A DNA stretch of 64,000 bases from Owenia fusiformis (GCA_903813345.2 CAIIXF020000012.1:32854001-32918000), one strand, 5' to 3'. Positions 47,401 through 57,984 are shown, counted from the stretch's first letter. Numbers and translations: made by a program. Notes: generated by a model from the letters alone, not told the origin.

Positions 47401-50400
47401 AGAGAGTGATCTGTTCATCCTTAAGGCTTTTCCATCTGAGCATTCCTCTTGTGAGTGACCTACGGTCCCATATAGTAAGGTCAAACAACTGTCCGCTCCC
47501 ATCACTGACCAGACCAGGACTATGTCCCATGTTAGTCCAATCTTGACCTAGAACCATCTGGATGTCTGCTTCAAGGGTTGGGAGAGTGTTTTTTGATATC
47601 ATTCTCCCAATGTAACGGGATCGTTGTATCCATCATGACTGACTGTAGCCCCAAGTTAGCTACTCTTAAGGCTTAACAAGCATGGTGCTCCCGAAATTTG
47701 TAGAATGATTAAGGTGGGAATCAGCACCTAGGTGTAATCCGCACGGTCTCCTTTACCACCAATCTGCCTGCAGTTTGGCTGTAACTCCTTTCCAGTAGGC
47801 ATTCCAAATGTGTCTCCCTCTAAAGTAAAAATTATTTTTGACACACAGTGTTCCCTAAAGTTCGAAGGACTTTGTTCCATCGGCTAAGTGTATAGCATTG
47901 TTTCCCTAGTGGGGTGTTTATGGACAGAGGTTCCGATCCTCTTAGCAGTTTCCTCAGATATGATGCTTATCTGGGAACCAGTGTCCACTAAAGCAGTATA
48001 AACAACCCATAATCAAATTCAGGTTATACACAAAGTCTGTGGTAAGTGCTTAAAGTGGGCCCCTCAAGTAGTTCCGCTGATTCTGGACCCTGCGCATCAG
48101 CACCTGTTAGTTTTCTGAATCAATAGCTGTAGGGCACTCTGGTATATAATGTACTCTTTTTTCCACAGAGAAAACAAACAACTATCCAAGAACCAGGGTG
48201 TCTCTTCTCACATTTTGCTTTAAAATGAGACTTGGATTTGCAGATAATACATTCTTTGTTATTATTTGACTTGTGTTGTGTTTTAAGAGACTCCTGTGGC
48301 TTGGACTCGGCAAGTGTATCTAGCCAATTCAACAGCTGCCTCATCACTGGTCCAACCATTTACTACGGACCACGAGACTAAACTGAGTTGAAAAGGCATT
48401 TAAACTATGAGTCCCATCGTAAGGACGCCATTTTGAAGGGTACTGGCACTTCACTTCTATGTGAACATCTGTTATTTTTCAGTATCTGAAGCTCGTCTGG
48501 TTGGATGAACAGATGGAGAGTATAAGGTCTATACAGTGACTGTGGACCATGCACCATCGCTATAGCTGTGAAATCAAGGGTAGACTTTTTCCTACTTGGC
48601 TACACAATTTTTCTCTCTTTGGCACCAGATTTCCTGACGGTATGTTCATTAGGGTACGAAGACATATCATAAGGTCTTGTAGTATCTGAAAAAAATCTAG
48701 TCCCATAATCAGCTGTTTCCTCATTGACTCTAGCAGAGCTCCTCGCAGTTGTGGTTTCCACTGCTGCACGCGGAGTTGCCTGAGACATAAATGAAGTCCA
48801 TACTGGGTTATTGGAACCGAAAGATTGAACCACTGAAGGTCCATCAGTTCCCTCCTGATTTCCACCAATAGATTTCCCGTTAGTGTAGAGATGTTTGTGC
48901 ATCTCGCCATCTCCCCACCTTCTAGAAATCTTGGGCGGTTATCAGGGTACCACTGAATGATAGGAAGGAAGAAGTGACTGGTGTCACAGGGGAAATACCA
49001 AATCTCCCTGTCAGCCCAGTCCTGGTTACTCCTGAAGCCATCGTCAAGTCACCTATACCATCGGGTTGTGGATCGTCATATGCTACAAAAATGGAGTTGG
49101 CCAATTCCATGTCTCCAGCATATTGGGTTGAATCCTCTGGTTGAGATGGTATGGTAAGGTCGACATCATGTTAGAATTATCTTGCGTTAACCAAATTTAC
49201 ACAAATTGGTTAAACATGCCTTAATACATGTTAATGTTACATTGAATGAGTCAGAGTATTATATATTATATTAACTACATTAAATATAAAAGGCTTGTCC
49301 CATCTGGTCGCAGCATCACAGCAAAGTCAACATCATGGCAAGTGTTACTCTAAGACAACTAATTATTTCAATGAACACTGAACACATAAACTGTTATCTC
49401 ATATAAGTCAGAGTATTAACAATTAAATATAAATAACCGTGGACATGACTAAGTACGTTTAACAAAACGTTTGTTTATCCCACATCTGACACCAATTGTA
49501 ACAACCCTGGCCTATATGTAACAGTGGAGTGATCAATAAAATGTTATTAAAGGAAGGAATACCTCTTGTGTTATGCCTAATTAATGAAAATACATAATAA
49601 GTAAGGTCAAGTTAAAATAATGTATTTTATTTCACATGATTATTATTATTATATTAAAAGGTGTTAGCAATAATTGTATTTATTAATGTAAACAAGTGGT
49701 TATCCTTTATGGATACCACCTGATAGTCCCTGATATATATGTCAAGTATCAAATGAATAAAAGTACAAAATAAGTCATCCTTTGTGGATAAACTTATATG
49801 GAAATGAATGGATCCAAGTTGAAATGATATCCTTTATGGATTTACATAACATAATCAAGTAGTTATAATTCGTAATAGATGTACATAATTAGGTCAAGTA
49901 ATTGTCATCACTAATGGATGAACACAAATGAATGAAGTAGTTGTCATCCTTAATGGATGAATGTAAAAGGGCTAAGTACATGTCATCCTTAATGGATGAA
50001 CAAAAGTGGACTAGGATTAAGTGTTTCTCGTCCTTGAAGGATGATTGTAAAGTGACTAAGTAGTTATCATCCTTAATGGATGAATGTAAAAGGGTAAGTG
50101 CATGTCATTCTTAATGGATGAATGTAAAAGGACTAAGTGCATGTCATCCTTAATGGATGAATGTAAAAGGGGCTAAGTATTTGTCATCCTTAATATATGA
50201 ACATAAGGTTACTAAGTACATGTTACTCCTAATGAATACGCATAAGTGGACTATGTACATGTCATCCCTAATGGATGATCATAAGTGGACTATGTACATG
50301 TCATCCTTAATGGATGACCTCTAATGAACGAACATAAATACATGTGAAATGAACGAAGTAAAATAATCACTAGTGATAATAACGGTTTTAAAATATGTGT

Positions 50401-53400
50401 GTTCTACAGTATCATATGATCATGTTGAACTAAATATGTACAGAAATTGTGATGTTTGACTTTGAGTAGAAACTAAACCATTTATATTGAAGTTTCTTAA
50501 AGTAAAAAGTTTTCTCAAAATGTGTCCAATAAGAAATTGTGGTAAAGGAGTGATATTAATTTTCCCAATAGATGTCCAGTAAAAATGGCCGAGAGAAATG
50601 TTGTAATAAATTATCCAAAAGATGGCCAGTAAAAATGACGGGGATTTGAAATTGTACCAAATATTTCCCTTGCTAAAGAGCTTATAGAACTGGTGGTAAT
50701 TTGAAATGATACCAGAATTTACTCAATAGGTGGCTAATAAAAGCGGCGGGAGTTTGAAATGTTACAAAATTTCCCTTATAAAATGACTAACAAAAATGGC
50801 GGGAACTTGAAATGGTCCCAGATTTTACCCAGTAAATGGCTAACAAAAATGGCGGGAACTTGAAATAGTCCCAGATTTTACCCAGTAAATGGCTTACAAA
50901 AATGGCGGGAACTTGAAATGGTCCCAGATTTTACCCAGTAAATGGCTAACAAAAATGGCGGGAACTTGAAATAGTTCCAGATTTCCAAAGAATTATAAAT
51001 GCCATAATAATGGAGTAACCATAAAACGTGGCTGATGAAAGTGGTCAATAACACCTTAGGAATATGACAAATTACCATCCCTGTTTACTCAATAACAGTT
51101 GTAAATGTTAGATGAACGTTTTCCCTTTCCAAAAATATGAGTAATTTTCCATCCCAAAACAGTGAATTTCCATGTCTAATGTGAAAGGATTTCCAACCAA
51201 AACATGAGGGTTTTATCTATAAAATGTACCCATAATGAAGAAATTTATCCACAAAAACACAACTCAACTCACTGCAAGGAATTTCTTCCCCAAAATTATA
51301 AGGTTTTTACCCATAAGCTTTTGAAATAATACGTCCATAAAACAGTAAAGATTTGTACCCTCAAACATGATTGACAGAGCAGGTAAAGTTTTCCCGCCAA
51401 AAAGGTGTAATTGCCCGCCAAAGGGTAGTATTTTCCCGCCAAAAACCATAATTACCCGCCAAAAGGCATAATTACCCGCCAGAAGGCATAATAAAACATA
51501 GGCTTGAAATATAACCTGGAAACCTCTCCATAAAATGGTTTATTTATAATGACTAAACATTGCCTAAACACCTGAACACTGCAGCCGAAAATGTATTCAA
51601 AGTTATAAATAACCTCCTATATAAGGTATACGAGTATAAATAGAAGGGGAAGTATACTTGCAACGTGGTATAATGAATTGAATAAAATACTGGGTTATAA
51701 AATTGTATGCAATTTGAAATGGTAGACTCCAAACGCTAGAAATTCCAATGATTTTCTAAATGAAATTCACATTACGTAGATGACCATAAATAAATGAAGT
51801 AACTATGAAGCCACCGAATGTATGAAAGAATGTAATTATTTAGGCCTACCCAAGTTTCAGCTGTTGAAGTTGAAGCCATGATGGGAGCACGTCCGTCCCT
51901 CAGCAAGTTGCAAATATACTACCTCGAACTATGTTCGCGGGCTCATGATCATGTGATCTTCAATCTCGAGTCTCACGAGATTTGAAACGAGATTTTAAAC
52001 GAGACCGGAAGTATTTTAACCAAGGATTTAAAAAAAACATTAGCTTCTTCCGTAAGTAGAATATAAAGTAAAATATCGACCAGGTCCCTTTGCCATACTG
52101 GCGATACAATACAAATGTCGGGCCCCTGGTCGCTACAGTAGTATACGCACCATTCACGTTGTAATTCTCAATTTTATGAGAGAAATATCTCTCACATGTT
52201 TTCTTTTTCCACCATCTTGAAATTAAATTTAGGGGGTTTGTATTTCTAAATCATGGGCCTAATTTACGACTAATTATCATTATAATCATCCTATATGTTA
52301 ACTATCAACCAATTATCTACTTCAGACCAAAAACGTTTTAATTTACCACTTACTATCACCCTCAAACATTTCATATCTTAATTATCAACTAAAAATCATA
52401 AATCAGCATTATTGTAAGTTAATTTACGTTGAACTTGCTACTGATAATTAGGCCATAATTATCATTGATTTAATTAACGCTTAACTTTAATTCCAATTGC
52501 CTGCAGAATTGTTGATAATTAGTTGTAGATTAGTTGGTAATAAGTTGGTAATTAGTTTTATTTTTCAATTTGGAGGGCATTTGTAGATGAGATGTTCAGT
52601 GCTCCCGCATTGTCTACATCTGGGTTTGTTTTTAGGGCACTCTCTGCTCATGTGGGATAAGTCCTTACATCTTGCACAATTGATAGGTTGAGAGTTAATG
52701 TAGATTGTCACCTCATAATCAATAAGAGACTGTGTGTCAAACGGGTTGGATGTTGTATAGTTATTGTACCTGGGAAATATGACTCCAGTTTTGACATGCC
52801 CGTAGCAGAAACGATTACCAGAGTTGATGCGAATCCCATTGCTTTCCTTCATGGCATACTGGACAGGAGTAGTTATTGTGACACGTTCACTTATCCAATC
52901 TTGCTTTTCTATGTTCGAAATGTGCAAAGGTATTCCATGTATGGAGACACGTTCTGGTGGTTTAAGGGATTCCTCTGTGTAGTTCATGATCTGTACGAGT
53001 TGGCCATTGCAATTTATTTGACCGATAGAGACAATCTGGGCTTTGGCTTCCAAATCACGGCAATATATTATTGCGATGTTGCTTCCTCCCCATATAAGTT
53101 GAACTCCTGCAATTGGGTCGTTGGTTATCTCTCCCATTTCATCATATCTCAGTCTGGCAATTTCAAGTTCTTTCACTTTGCGTCTGCCAAAGTCCATTTT
53201 TAACCACAGGTTTACATTTGCGAAATCCATTGCACCTCAATATTGTTTGTGTTTGAGTGTGTAATATGTCACTGTGACTTTTCAATGTAGCACTAATACA
53301 TGTACTGCACTGTTTATATCTACTATAAGGTACTACACATAAATCAATATTTATATGTACAATGTTTCAAAAATGTTCTCGCCCTAAATATGTGTCCTAT

Positions 53401-55347
53401 GTTCGTTTTATTCCCAAAATTTTTTGATCCTTAGTTTTCTATTATGTTTATGTAATGCTTATCCAAATATTATATTTGTACTTTATCTAATTACTGAGTT
53501 ATAGACAATTATAATCAGAGCTGTTTTAATGCATGTATTCCTTTGTGTAACCTTTGACCTGATTGATTCGATTGAATCTATTCCATATGGTTGAACGTTG
53601 TCTACATTCGTCTTAGAGTATTAAAACACTGCAGTGACACCTGAACATATGGTCAAACAAGGCATTGACATGACAAAATGTCACCATACTATAGTTGCTC
53701 AAATCATGAAATCTAAAGTCAGATTTGAACTTTTGCGAACTTTGAAAGAAGTTGAAAAAATAACTTTTGACCTTTGACTTTGAGAAGGTCATTGAAGGTC
53801 AAATCTCAAAACTAAAGTCAGGTTTGAGCTTCTGAGAACTTTGAAACAAGTTGAAAAAAGACCTTTCTACCTTTGGCTTTGAGAAGGTCATTGAAGGTCA
53901 AATCTCAAAACTAAAGTCAGGTTTGAGCTTCTGAGAACTTTGAAACAAGTTGAAAAAAGACTTTTCTACCTTTGACTTTGAGAAGGTCATTGAATGTCAA
54001 ATCTCAAATCAAAAGTCAAGTTTAATTTGAGCTTCTGAGAACTTTTAAACAAGTTGAAAAATACATTTTGACCTTTGACTTTGAGAAGGTCATTGAAGGT
54101 CAAATCTCAAATTTAAAGTCAGGTTTGAGCTTCTAAGAACTTGTTGATGATTTCTTTTAAAGAATTGGTCAATGTGAAGCAAGTTGAAAAAAAATTGTAG
54201 TCAGTCTGAACAGTATTTGTTATTGGAAGATGCAAAAAATTGTTACAGACGCCAACCACCAACCGTCGACCGCCACCTGCCGTCACAAAAAAACAGAGAC
54301 CATGACAACATGTCACTTCCGGTCGAATCTTAAAATGCAGTGAACAGTCGGTTTCATGAATATTGGAATTCCTCATTGCATTTGTTCTTCAACGTATTGT
54401 TGTGTCTTTAAAATGACCAAAGTATATCGTGGTCCTTTGGGTTTGATTGTGATAATGATTCCTTAACATTTGAGAGCTGGTTCATTTCTGGGACATAGGA
54501 TCATTTGAAATTGGTCTAATAAATGTGCATGAGACCTTTGCACATTTGGGATTTGTTTCTCTAAAAAATGTTGTGATTTTGAATTTTTCCCTTCTCAACG
54601 TGTGTTTATACGCTTCAGATAAGATTCATCTTGAGCTGGGGTGCTATCTAAAGTATCAGATGAGGATTGAGACTATGTCTTTTTGAAACAATAAAGGAAC
54701 ATTTTTTTGAAAAATTACATTTCTCGTAATAATTGTTTCTAACTGATTTTGATTTCTTTGTTTCAGAGTGGACCAACATGCGTGGCAACAGTGGGGCTTG
54801 CCATCATGTTCTCCGTGAGGTTAACATTGCAGGGGAAGTATGGCTCCACTTTGGCAGACGGGGACAAAACTGGAACTATATAGACTCTATTTCTTACGTA
54901 TGCCCGATCAATCTACTACAACAAAGACACATCAGTGCAATGGCGGACTTTGATATATTTGATTATGCCATAGAGTCTGATCTTCAATTCCGCCTACAGG
55001 CTGACGATAGTACTAACCCAAGTTTCTTGAAGGTTTCCAGTGTTGATTCTCCATGTTCGATGGACGTCATTGAAATGGGTTACGGAAGCGATCATACGAA
55101 TTTGAGTTTTACGCCAAATACGTTTGATAGAATACGATGTGTGGGAAATAACGGTAATAAGTGTGGGCTGTTAAACAAGCCCCCAAGAGATGGCGACACC
55201 AGCCCAATCTTCATCTGGCAAGTTTGTTTCAAACCAACAAGTATACCCGATGGGGCATCTGCCTCTGGTGGTCAATGGGCCCGTAATAAATTCACTTGGG
55301 CTGGTACAAAATACGTTGTAAAAATAAAAATAGAAGACAGTTTTTAG
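38496..55347 (+). CDS. Secreted six-cysteine protein, unknown family, two exons
   Basis: Exon 1 (38496-38562) encodes a clear signal peptide, MFITFIVMLFVAQAIVA, and ends at a GTAAGT donor in phase 1. Exon 2 (54767-55347) follows a TTTGTTTCAG acceptor and continues in the matching phase to a TAG stop, giving about 215 residues with six cysteines after the signal peptide, compatible with three disulfides. I recognise no domain. The mature part is rich in Asp, Asn and aromatic residues, with beta-like alternation (EVWLHFGRRGQNW, TWAGTKYVVKIKIED). The intron is 16.2 kb, mostly a nest of mobile elements. A poly(A) signal AATAAA is at 55380. A missed middle exon is possible but not required. Confidence 0.78.
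38618..38631. repeat. LINE target-site duplication, right end of the insertion event (3' side)
   Basis: ATTCGATTGAATCT, identical to 53566-53579. It abuts the poly-T tract that is the LINE poly(A) tail read on the plus strand. Confidence 0.8.
38721..42376 (-). pseudogene. LINE ORF2: endonuclease, reverse transcriptase, C-terminal zinc finger (broken)
   Basis: The first 790 codons (42376-40004) are open: an APE endonuclease begins MRICSLNVRGLK with the catalytic QETH and a late SNTDH-type motif. The RT palm has SSPGIDGLTSAFYK, LDYSRAFDSI, QGLRQGCPLSSLLF and the active site SYADDTTIF. A frameshift in an A-run near 40015 and an in-frame TAA near 39844 break it. The 3' part (39809-38721) has a C-x2-C-x-H-x4-C-like cluster (CKFCRNEEDSYAHFFISC). 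Intact length would be about 1218 residues. Confidence 0.9.
42400..42783 (-). pseudogene. LINE ORF1, 3' part (charged tail)
   Basis: About 127 residues of low-complexity, Glu/Lys/Asn/Thr-rich tail ending in a Lys/His run. With the insert and one 5-bp duplicate removed, codons continue in frame from the second zinc knuckle, for an ORF1 of about 348 residues. It stops 21 bases before the ORF2 ATG at 42376. A run of ten G on the plus strand (about 42389-42398) lies in the gap. Confidence 0.8.
43829..46469 (-). repeat. 3' LTR (left copy on the plus strand)
   Basis: 2641 bp. Contains a minisatellite of about 35-bp units with TCATCCTTAATGGATGAA (44235-44650), a 53-bp tandem repeat with AATGGCGGGAACTTGAAAT (45115-45320), and CCCGCC-rich repeats (45725-45820). 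Only two differences from the right LTR were spotted by eye (near 44116 and 45718). Confidence 0.95.
46470..46480 (-). promoter_or_regulatory. Polypurine tract
   Basis: TAGGGGAGTAA on the minus strand, directly upstream of the 3' LTR, where plus-strand DNA synthesis is primed. Confidence 0.7.
47090..47500. repeat. Tandem repeats inside the LTR element
   Basis: CATCTGAGCACAGTTCTATG with CAAGGTCAAACAACTGTC repeats at 47127 and 47213, and a variant (CATCTGAGCATTCCTCTTG) repeats at 47290 and 47428, giving two pairs of 60-140 bp units. Local open frames follow the repeat. Confidence 0.8.
47941..48000 (-). pseudogene. Retroviral-type aspartic protease remnant
   Basis: The minus strand encodes TALVDTGSQISIISEETAK, with the catalytic DTG triad of retropepsins. 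It is followed downstream by sequence without RT motifs. The surrounding frame is short and interrupted. Confidence 0.7.
48120..49110 (-). pseudogene. Gag-like region of the LTR element (broken)
   Basis: Several minus-strand frames share this stretch. 49110-48922 and 48902-48600 look like disordered Ser/Thr-rich gag sequence. 48359-48120 carries a zinc knuckle CIICKSKSHFKAKC (C-x2-C-x4-H-x4-C, 48210-48251) and a following CFLC pair. The frames do not join without shifts, so this gag is probably non-functional. Confidence 0.65.
49477..49494 (-). promoter_or_regulatory. tRNA-Leu primer-binding site
   Basis: On the minus strand TGGTGTCAGATGTGGGAT, two bases inside the 5' LTR. It complements the 3' end of tRNA-Leu (CCCACTCCTGACACCA) with one mismatch; this sets the element's orientation. 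Confidence 0.85.
49497..52137 (-). repeat. 5' LTR (right copy on the plus strand)
   Basis: 2641 bp, same repeats as the left LTR, offset by exactly 5668 bp with no net indel. The pairs of small open frames seen in both LTRs are conserved only because the DNA is duplicated. Confidence 0.95.
52565..53230 (-). pseudogene. LINE ORF1, 5' part (nucleic-acid-binding, two zinc knuckles)
   Basis: 221 residues from the ATG at 53230. The N-terminal half resembles the RRM-like/DUF4283-type region of LINE ORF1 proteins. Two CCHC knuckles follow, CARCKDLSHMSREC and CRQCGSTEHLIYKC, both C-x2-C-x4-H-x4-C. The frame is cut just after the second knuckle by the insertion; the rest of ORF1 is at 42783-42400 in the same frame. 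Confidence 0.85.
53566..53579. repeat. LINE target-site duplication, 5' side
   Basis: ATTCGATTGAATCT, identical to 38618-38631; it places the LINE 5' end at 53565. Confidence 0.8.
53700..54190. repeat. ~95-bp satellite with GACCTTTGAC motifs
   Basis: Five units of GAACTTTGAAACAAGTTGAA, GACCTTTGACTTTGAGAAGG, TCATTGAAGGTCAAATCTC. The family matches the 33824-34770 satellite in reverse orientation. It lies in the intron of the secreted-protein gene, outside the LINE. Confidence 0.9.
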
Positions 55348-55379
55348 AATTATCAACGTTGATGATCTTAGCAGCATTA

Positions 55380-55385
55380 AATAAA
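55380..55385 (+). terminator. Polyadenylation signal of the secreted-protein gene
   Basis: AATAAA 32 bases after the stop codon of exon 2, in an A-rich context. Confidence 0.6.
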
Positions 55386-55689
55386 ATACTAAATACCAAA
55401 ACATTGTTTCACTTTTATATCATAAAACATCGAACAAGCTCTAGAAATAGCAAATCGTCCCTCGAAGTTCAATCACTCCCAGTAAATAACCTGCACATAT
55501 TTAGCAATGATTAAAGGTTAAGTTAAACTTCAACTCCACTGATCTAGCTATTCGCGTCATTCAGTCATTAATACTCCGAAATTCGCTCAAATGAGTTATT
55601 TTTCACAAAGTACATTTTTCATATTTCATTAAAATTATGGGCATATAAGTTGACATGTTTTTGATATATCAGGTGGAAATTACAAAAGT

Positions 55690-56130
55690 ATAATTTGTAC
55701 ATACTCAGATGCGAGTAGGTAATTACCAGTTTCGCCACCAGGTGGCTGATTTGGGGGAATTAACATGGCAGGGTATTACAAAATTCCTTTAAACTTGAAT
55801 ATTCATCAGTTTTAGTGGTTCACTTTTCATATTACCCGTATGTATGTGATAGTTATACGTACAAATCAAAATATGTCCAGTTAGAGAAAATATTATCTGC
55901 CCAACACAAGAAAAGATATTTCACTTTTTGTGGTTTTACAATATGGGGTCTATGGGGAATCTCCCCGACCTAGATCACATTTTCAAAGAAAAATAATATT
56001 TCATAGTTGATAAACTCTTTGTAAAACCACATTTCTAGATGTAATTTTACATGTAGATACCAAATATGACATCTAGTTTGACTGAATTGTGAAATTTTAA
56101 TGATGTTAATCAAGATTATTTCTTCTCATA
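55690..56130. repeat. Dispersed repeat, reversed copy of 37190-37550
   Basis: Shares GCGAGTAGGTAATTACCAG-like, CCACCAGGTGGCT, CAAATCAAAATATGTCCAG and GAATCTCCCCGACCTAGA blocks with the complement of the 37-kb copy. Divergence is considerable. No ends were defined. Confidence 0.7.
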
Positions 56131-56450
56131 TCTAGGATAATATCCTAGTTTGACACTATCTTGACGTATTAGAATAAGTTCAACAAATTTTGAAATTATG
56201 TCTTTAAAATTCTTCGAAAATAAATGATTTATAGTAAAATCGTAACATTGTCATTATGAAGTAGTTAATAAGACAAGCGTTTAAGTCCGTCCGTAAGCAG
56301 GCAATTAGATCCTTAACTCGCTTTCGAATGGTATACTGGAACCTGAAAATAAATTGCGTCATTTATTTTTATCTCTAAAAACTAACTTTAAAGGGCTCGT
56401 TTTTGTTTTTGACACGTGTGTTTGGGCAGGGGCGCTTTCTTGAATCTATA

Positions 56451-56515
56451 ACCGTAATAAGTTCACTTGGGCAGGTACATCATAATATTTTGTGAAAATA
56501 AATATAGAAGATAAT
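56451..56515 (+). pseudogene. Duplicated 3' end of the secreted-protein exon 2
   Basis: ACCGTAATAAGTTCACTTGGG, GGTACATCATAATATTTTGTG and AAATATAGAAGATAATTAC match the last 65 bases of exon 2 (55282-55347) with about ten differences, including one that creates a stop. It lies 1.1 kb downstream without the rest of the exon. Confidence 0.75.
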
Positions 56516-56636
56516 TACTAAAATAGTCTTAAAGGTATACTTACACTTATTGCCCTTAAAATGACCCATTACCTTACTCACTTCGAGAGCCATGTTAGAT
56601 TTTGAAACTTATGGCTCTCAAACGGAGAAGTGAATA

Positions 56637-57090
56637 GTGACCTTTGAAATCGAATTAAGTAGATCAGCGGCTTACTTTTGGTCTCTAACTGTGTCTTACA
56701 TCAGTATCATCAATCCGTGTAAGTATTGGAGCGCTGGAGTACTTCTTTTTCGATCAAGACTTGTAAATTGTTCATCGAGTGAAAGTTTATTAGACCTATT
56801 TCCAATATGGCGGTTTGCTAGGTGCGAGATACCCAACGAACAAAATGAATTTTGAAAATTAGTTAGGTTCGGACAGCCTCCGGAGATTTACGAAAATGTC
56901 CGAGCAGAAACCGCCATATTGGAATTTGGCAGTAGAACGATTCACTCGACTAACAATTACAAGTCTTGATCGAAAAAGAAGTACTCCAGCGCTCCAATAC
57001 TTACACGGATTGATGATACTGATGTAAGACACAGTTAGAGACCAAAAGTAAGCCGCTGATCGACTTAATTCGATTTCAAAGGTCACAATC
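56637..57090. repeat. Large near-perfect palindrome, ~150-bp arms
   Basis: Arms 56639-56785 and 56940-57088 are almost exact complements (GACCTTTGAAATCGAATTAAG to CATCGAGTGAA). Inner blocks CCAATATGGCGGTTT and AAACCGCCATATTGG continue the pairing around a short centre. The two open frames on opposite strands give the same peptide only because of the palindrome. It is likely a foldback transposable element; no flanking duplication was found. Confidence 0.88.
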
Positions 57091-57984
57091 ATTGAGCTGT
57101 CCAAATGCTCCGTGGGAAAGCTATTATATCAAAATCCAAATAGCTTTCGCAGGAAGTAACCATTACCCACATACTTTGATACATGTATCTTTTTCCAGGG
57201 ATACCCCTTGATTCTGAAATTTTACCATCTTATGTTACTTTCCATAAAAAACAATGTGATAAGGTAGCAATGCTATATATTGTACATTCATTCATGCATA
57301 CATATGAAACACCAGGGTGTGTATATTCATTTAGACGCTAGTAATACACCCAAATGATAGCCTAATCATTCCGTTATTTTTCATATTATATAGCAATGAT
57401 ATATATTCCAAATTACAATTGACATTTAATATTTCATTGCACTTTACTGTGACACAACATATTGAAAATTAATCAGAAAAAAATAACTGATATAATCCAC
57501 GCGTTAAAATAGCGATATATAAGTGAAAATGCCATGTTAATTAATTGAAACAAGGGTGATTTAAAAGACCATTTTTTATTTTATATACAATAATATAATC
57601 ATGAAATAGATGTCATTATGGGGCATCACGAGTAATCAATTCCCAAATCAACATTATCTGCTCAATAGATGTCGTGGTATATCATTTTTAAATTGAAATT
57701 GCGATATCTTTTATTATATATATCTGGTATATATCTAATGATCAGTCAATCGCATTATATTGTCATTATATGCCATGTAAAAGGAGTGGTATCGATATGG
57801 AGAACTGAATTCAACAATGTTTTTCTCGTAAACCAATCATTAAAAACATTCAGTAAAAAAACACTGTATTTTATGTCATGTTGACTGATTGACAACAATT
57901 TAATGCGAAAATTATTTAGAAATATTTTATATAACTGTTTTTGTTAACATTTTTTGTTTTTCTCGTGCAATTGTTTTTGCTCCT

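Larger units (their letters stand above)
43829..52137 (-). mobile_element. Young LTR retrotransposon with 2641-bp LTRs and no RT
   Basis: LTRs at 43829-46469 and 49497-52137, identical in length, start TGTAACAACC and end GGTCGCTACA on the plus strand, and are flanked by GTAG (43825-43828, 52138-52141). The element is on the minus strand: next to the 49497 boundary is a primer-binding site complementary to tRNA-Leu, and next to 46469 a purine tract. The 3027-bp interior keeps gag-like pieces and an aspartic protease motif, but I find no reverse transcriptase, RNase H or integrase. Superfamily (Gypsy or BEL/Pao) is uncertain. It is probably mobilised in trans. Confidence 0.92.
42787..52565. mobile_element. 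DNA-transposon-like insert in LINE ORF1, itself split by an LTR element
   Basis: Flanked by the 5-bp duplicate CAATT (42782-42786 and 52566-52570). Its own sequence is 42787-43828 and 52142-52565, about 1466 bp. Both ends are dense with the subterminal motif TGATAATTAGTTG/CAACTAATTATCA and TTAATTAACG in both orientations, as in hAT- or MULE-derived non-autonomous elements. True terminal inverted repeats are weak (GAAAAAAGCC against AAAAATAAAA), so the superfamily is open. No transposase is seen. Confidence 0.65.
38632..53565 (-). mobile_element. Full-length L1/Tx1-like LINE with nested insertions
   Basis: The element runs on the minus strand from 53565 (5' end) to a 33-base A-rich tail at 38632-38662, with a 14-bp target duplication. 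Order: 5' UTR of about 335 bp, ORF1 start at 53230, interruption by 42787-52565, ORF1 remainder, ORF2, short 3' UTR, tail. Without the inserts it is about 5.2 kb. The ORF1 zinc knuckles, an APE-type endonuclease and the RT sequence type suggest the Tx1 branch of the L1 group. ORF2 carries a frameshift and a stop, so it is inactive. Confidence 0.88.

Noticed and set aside
52688-53203. 171-residue plus-strand frame
   Set aside because: Shadow of the LINE ORF1 on the opposite strand.
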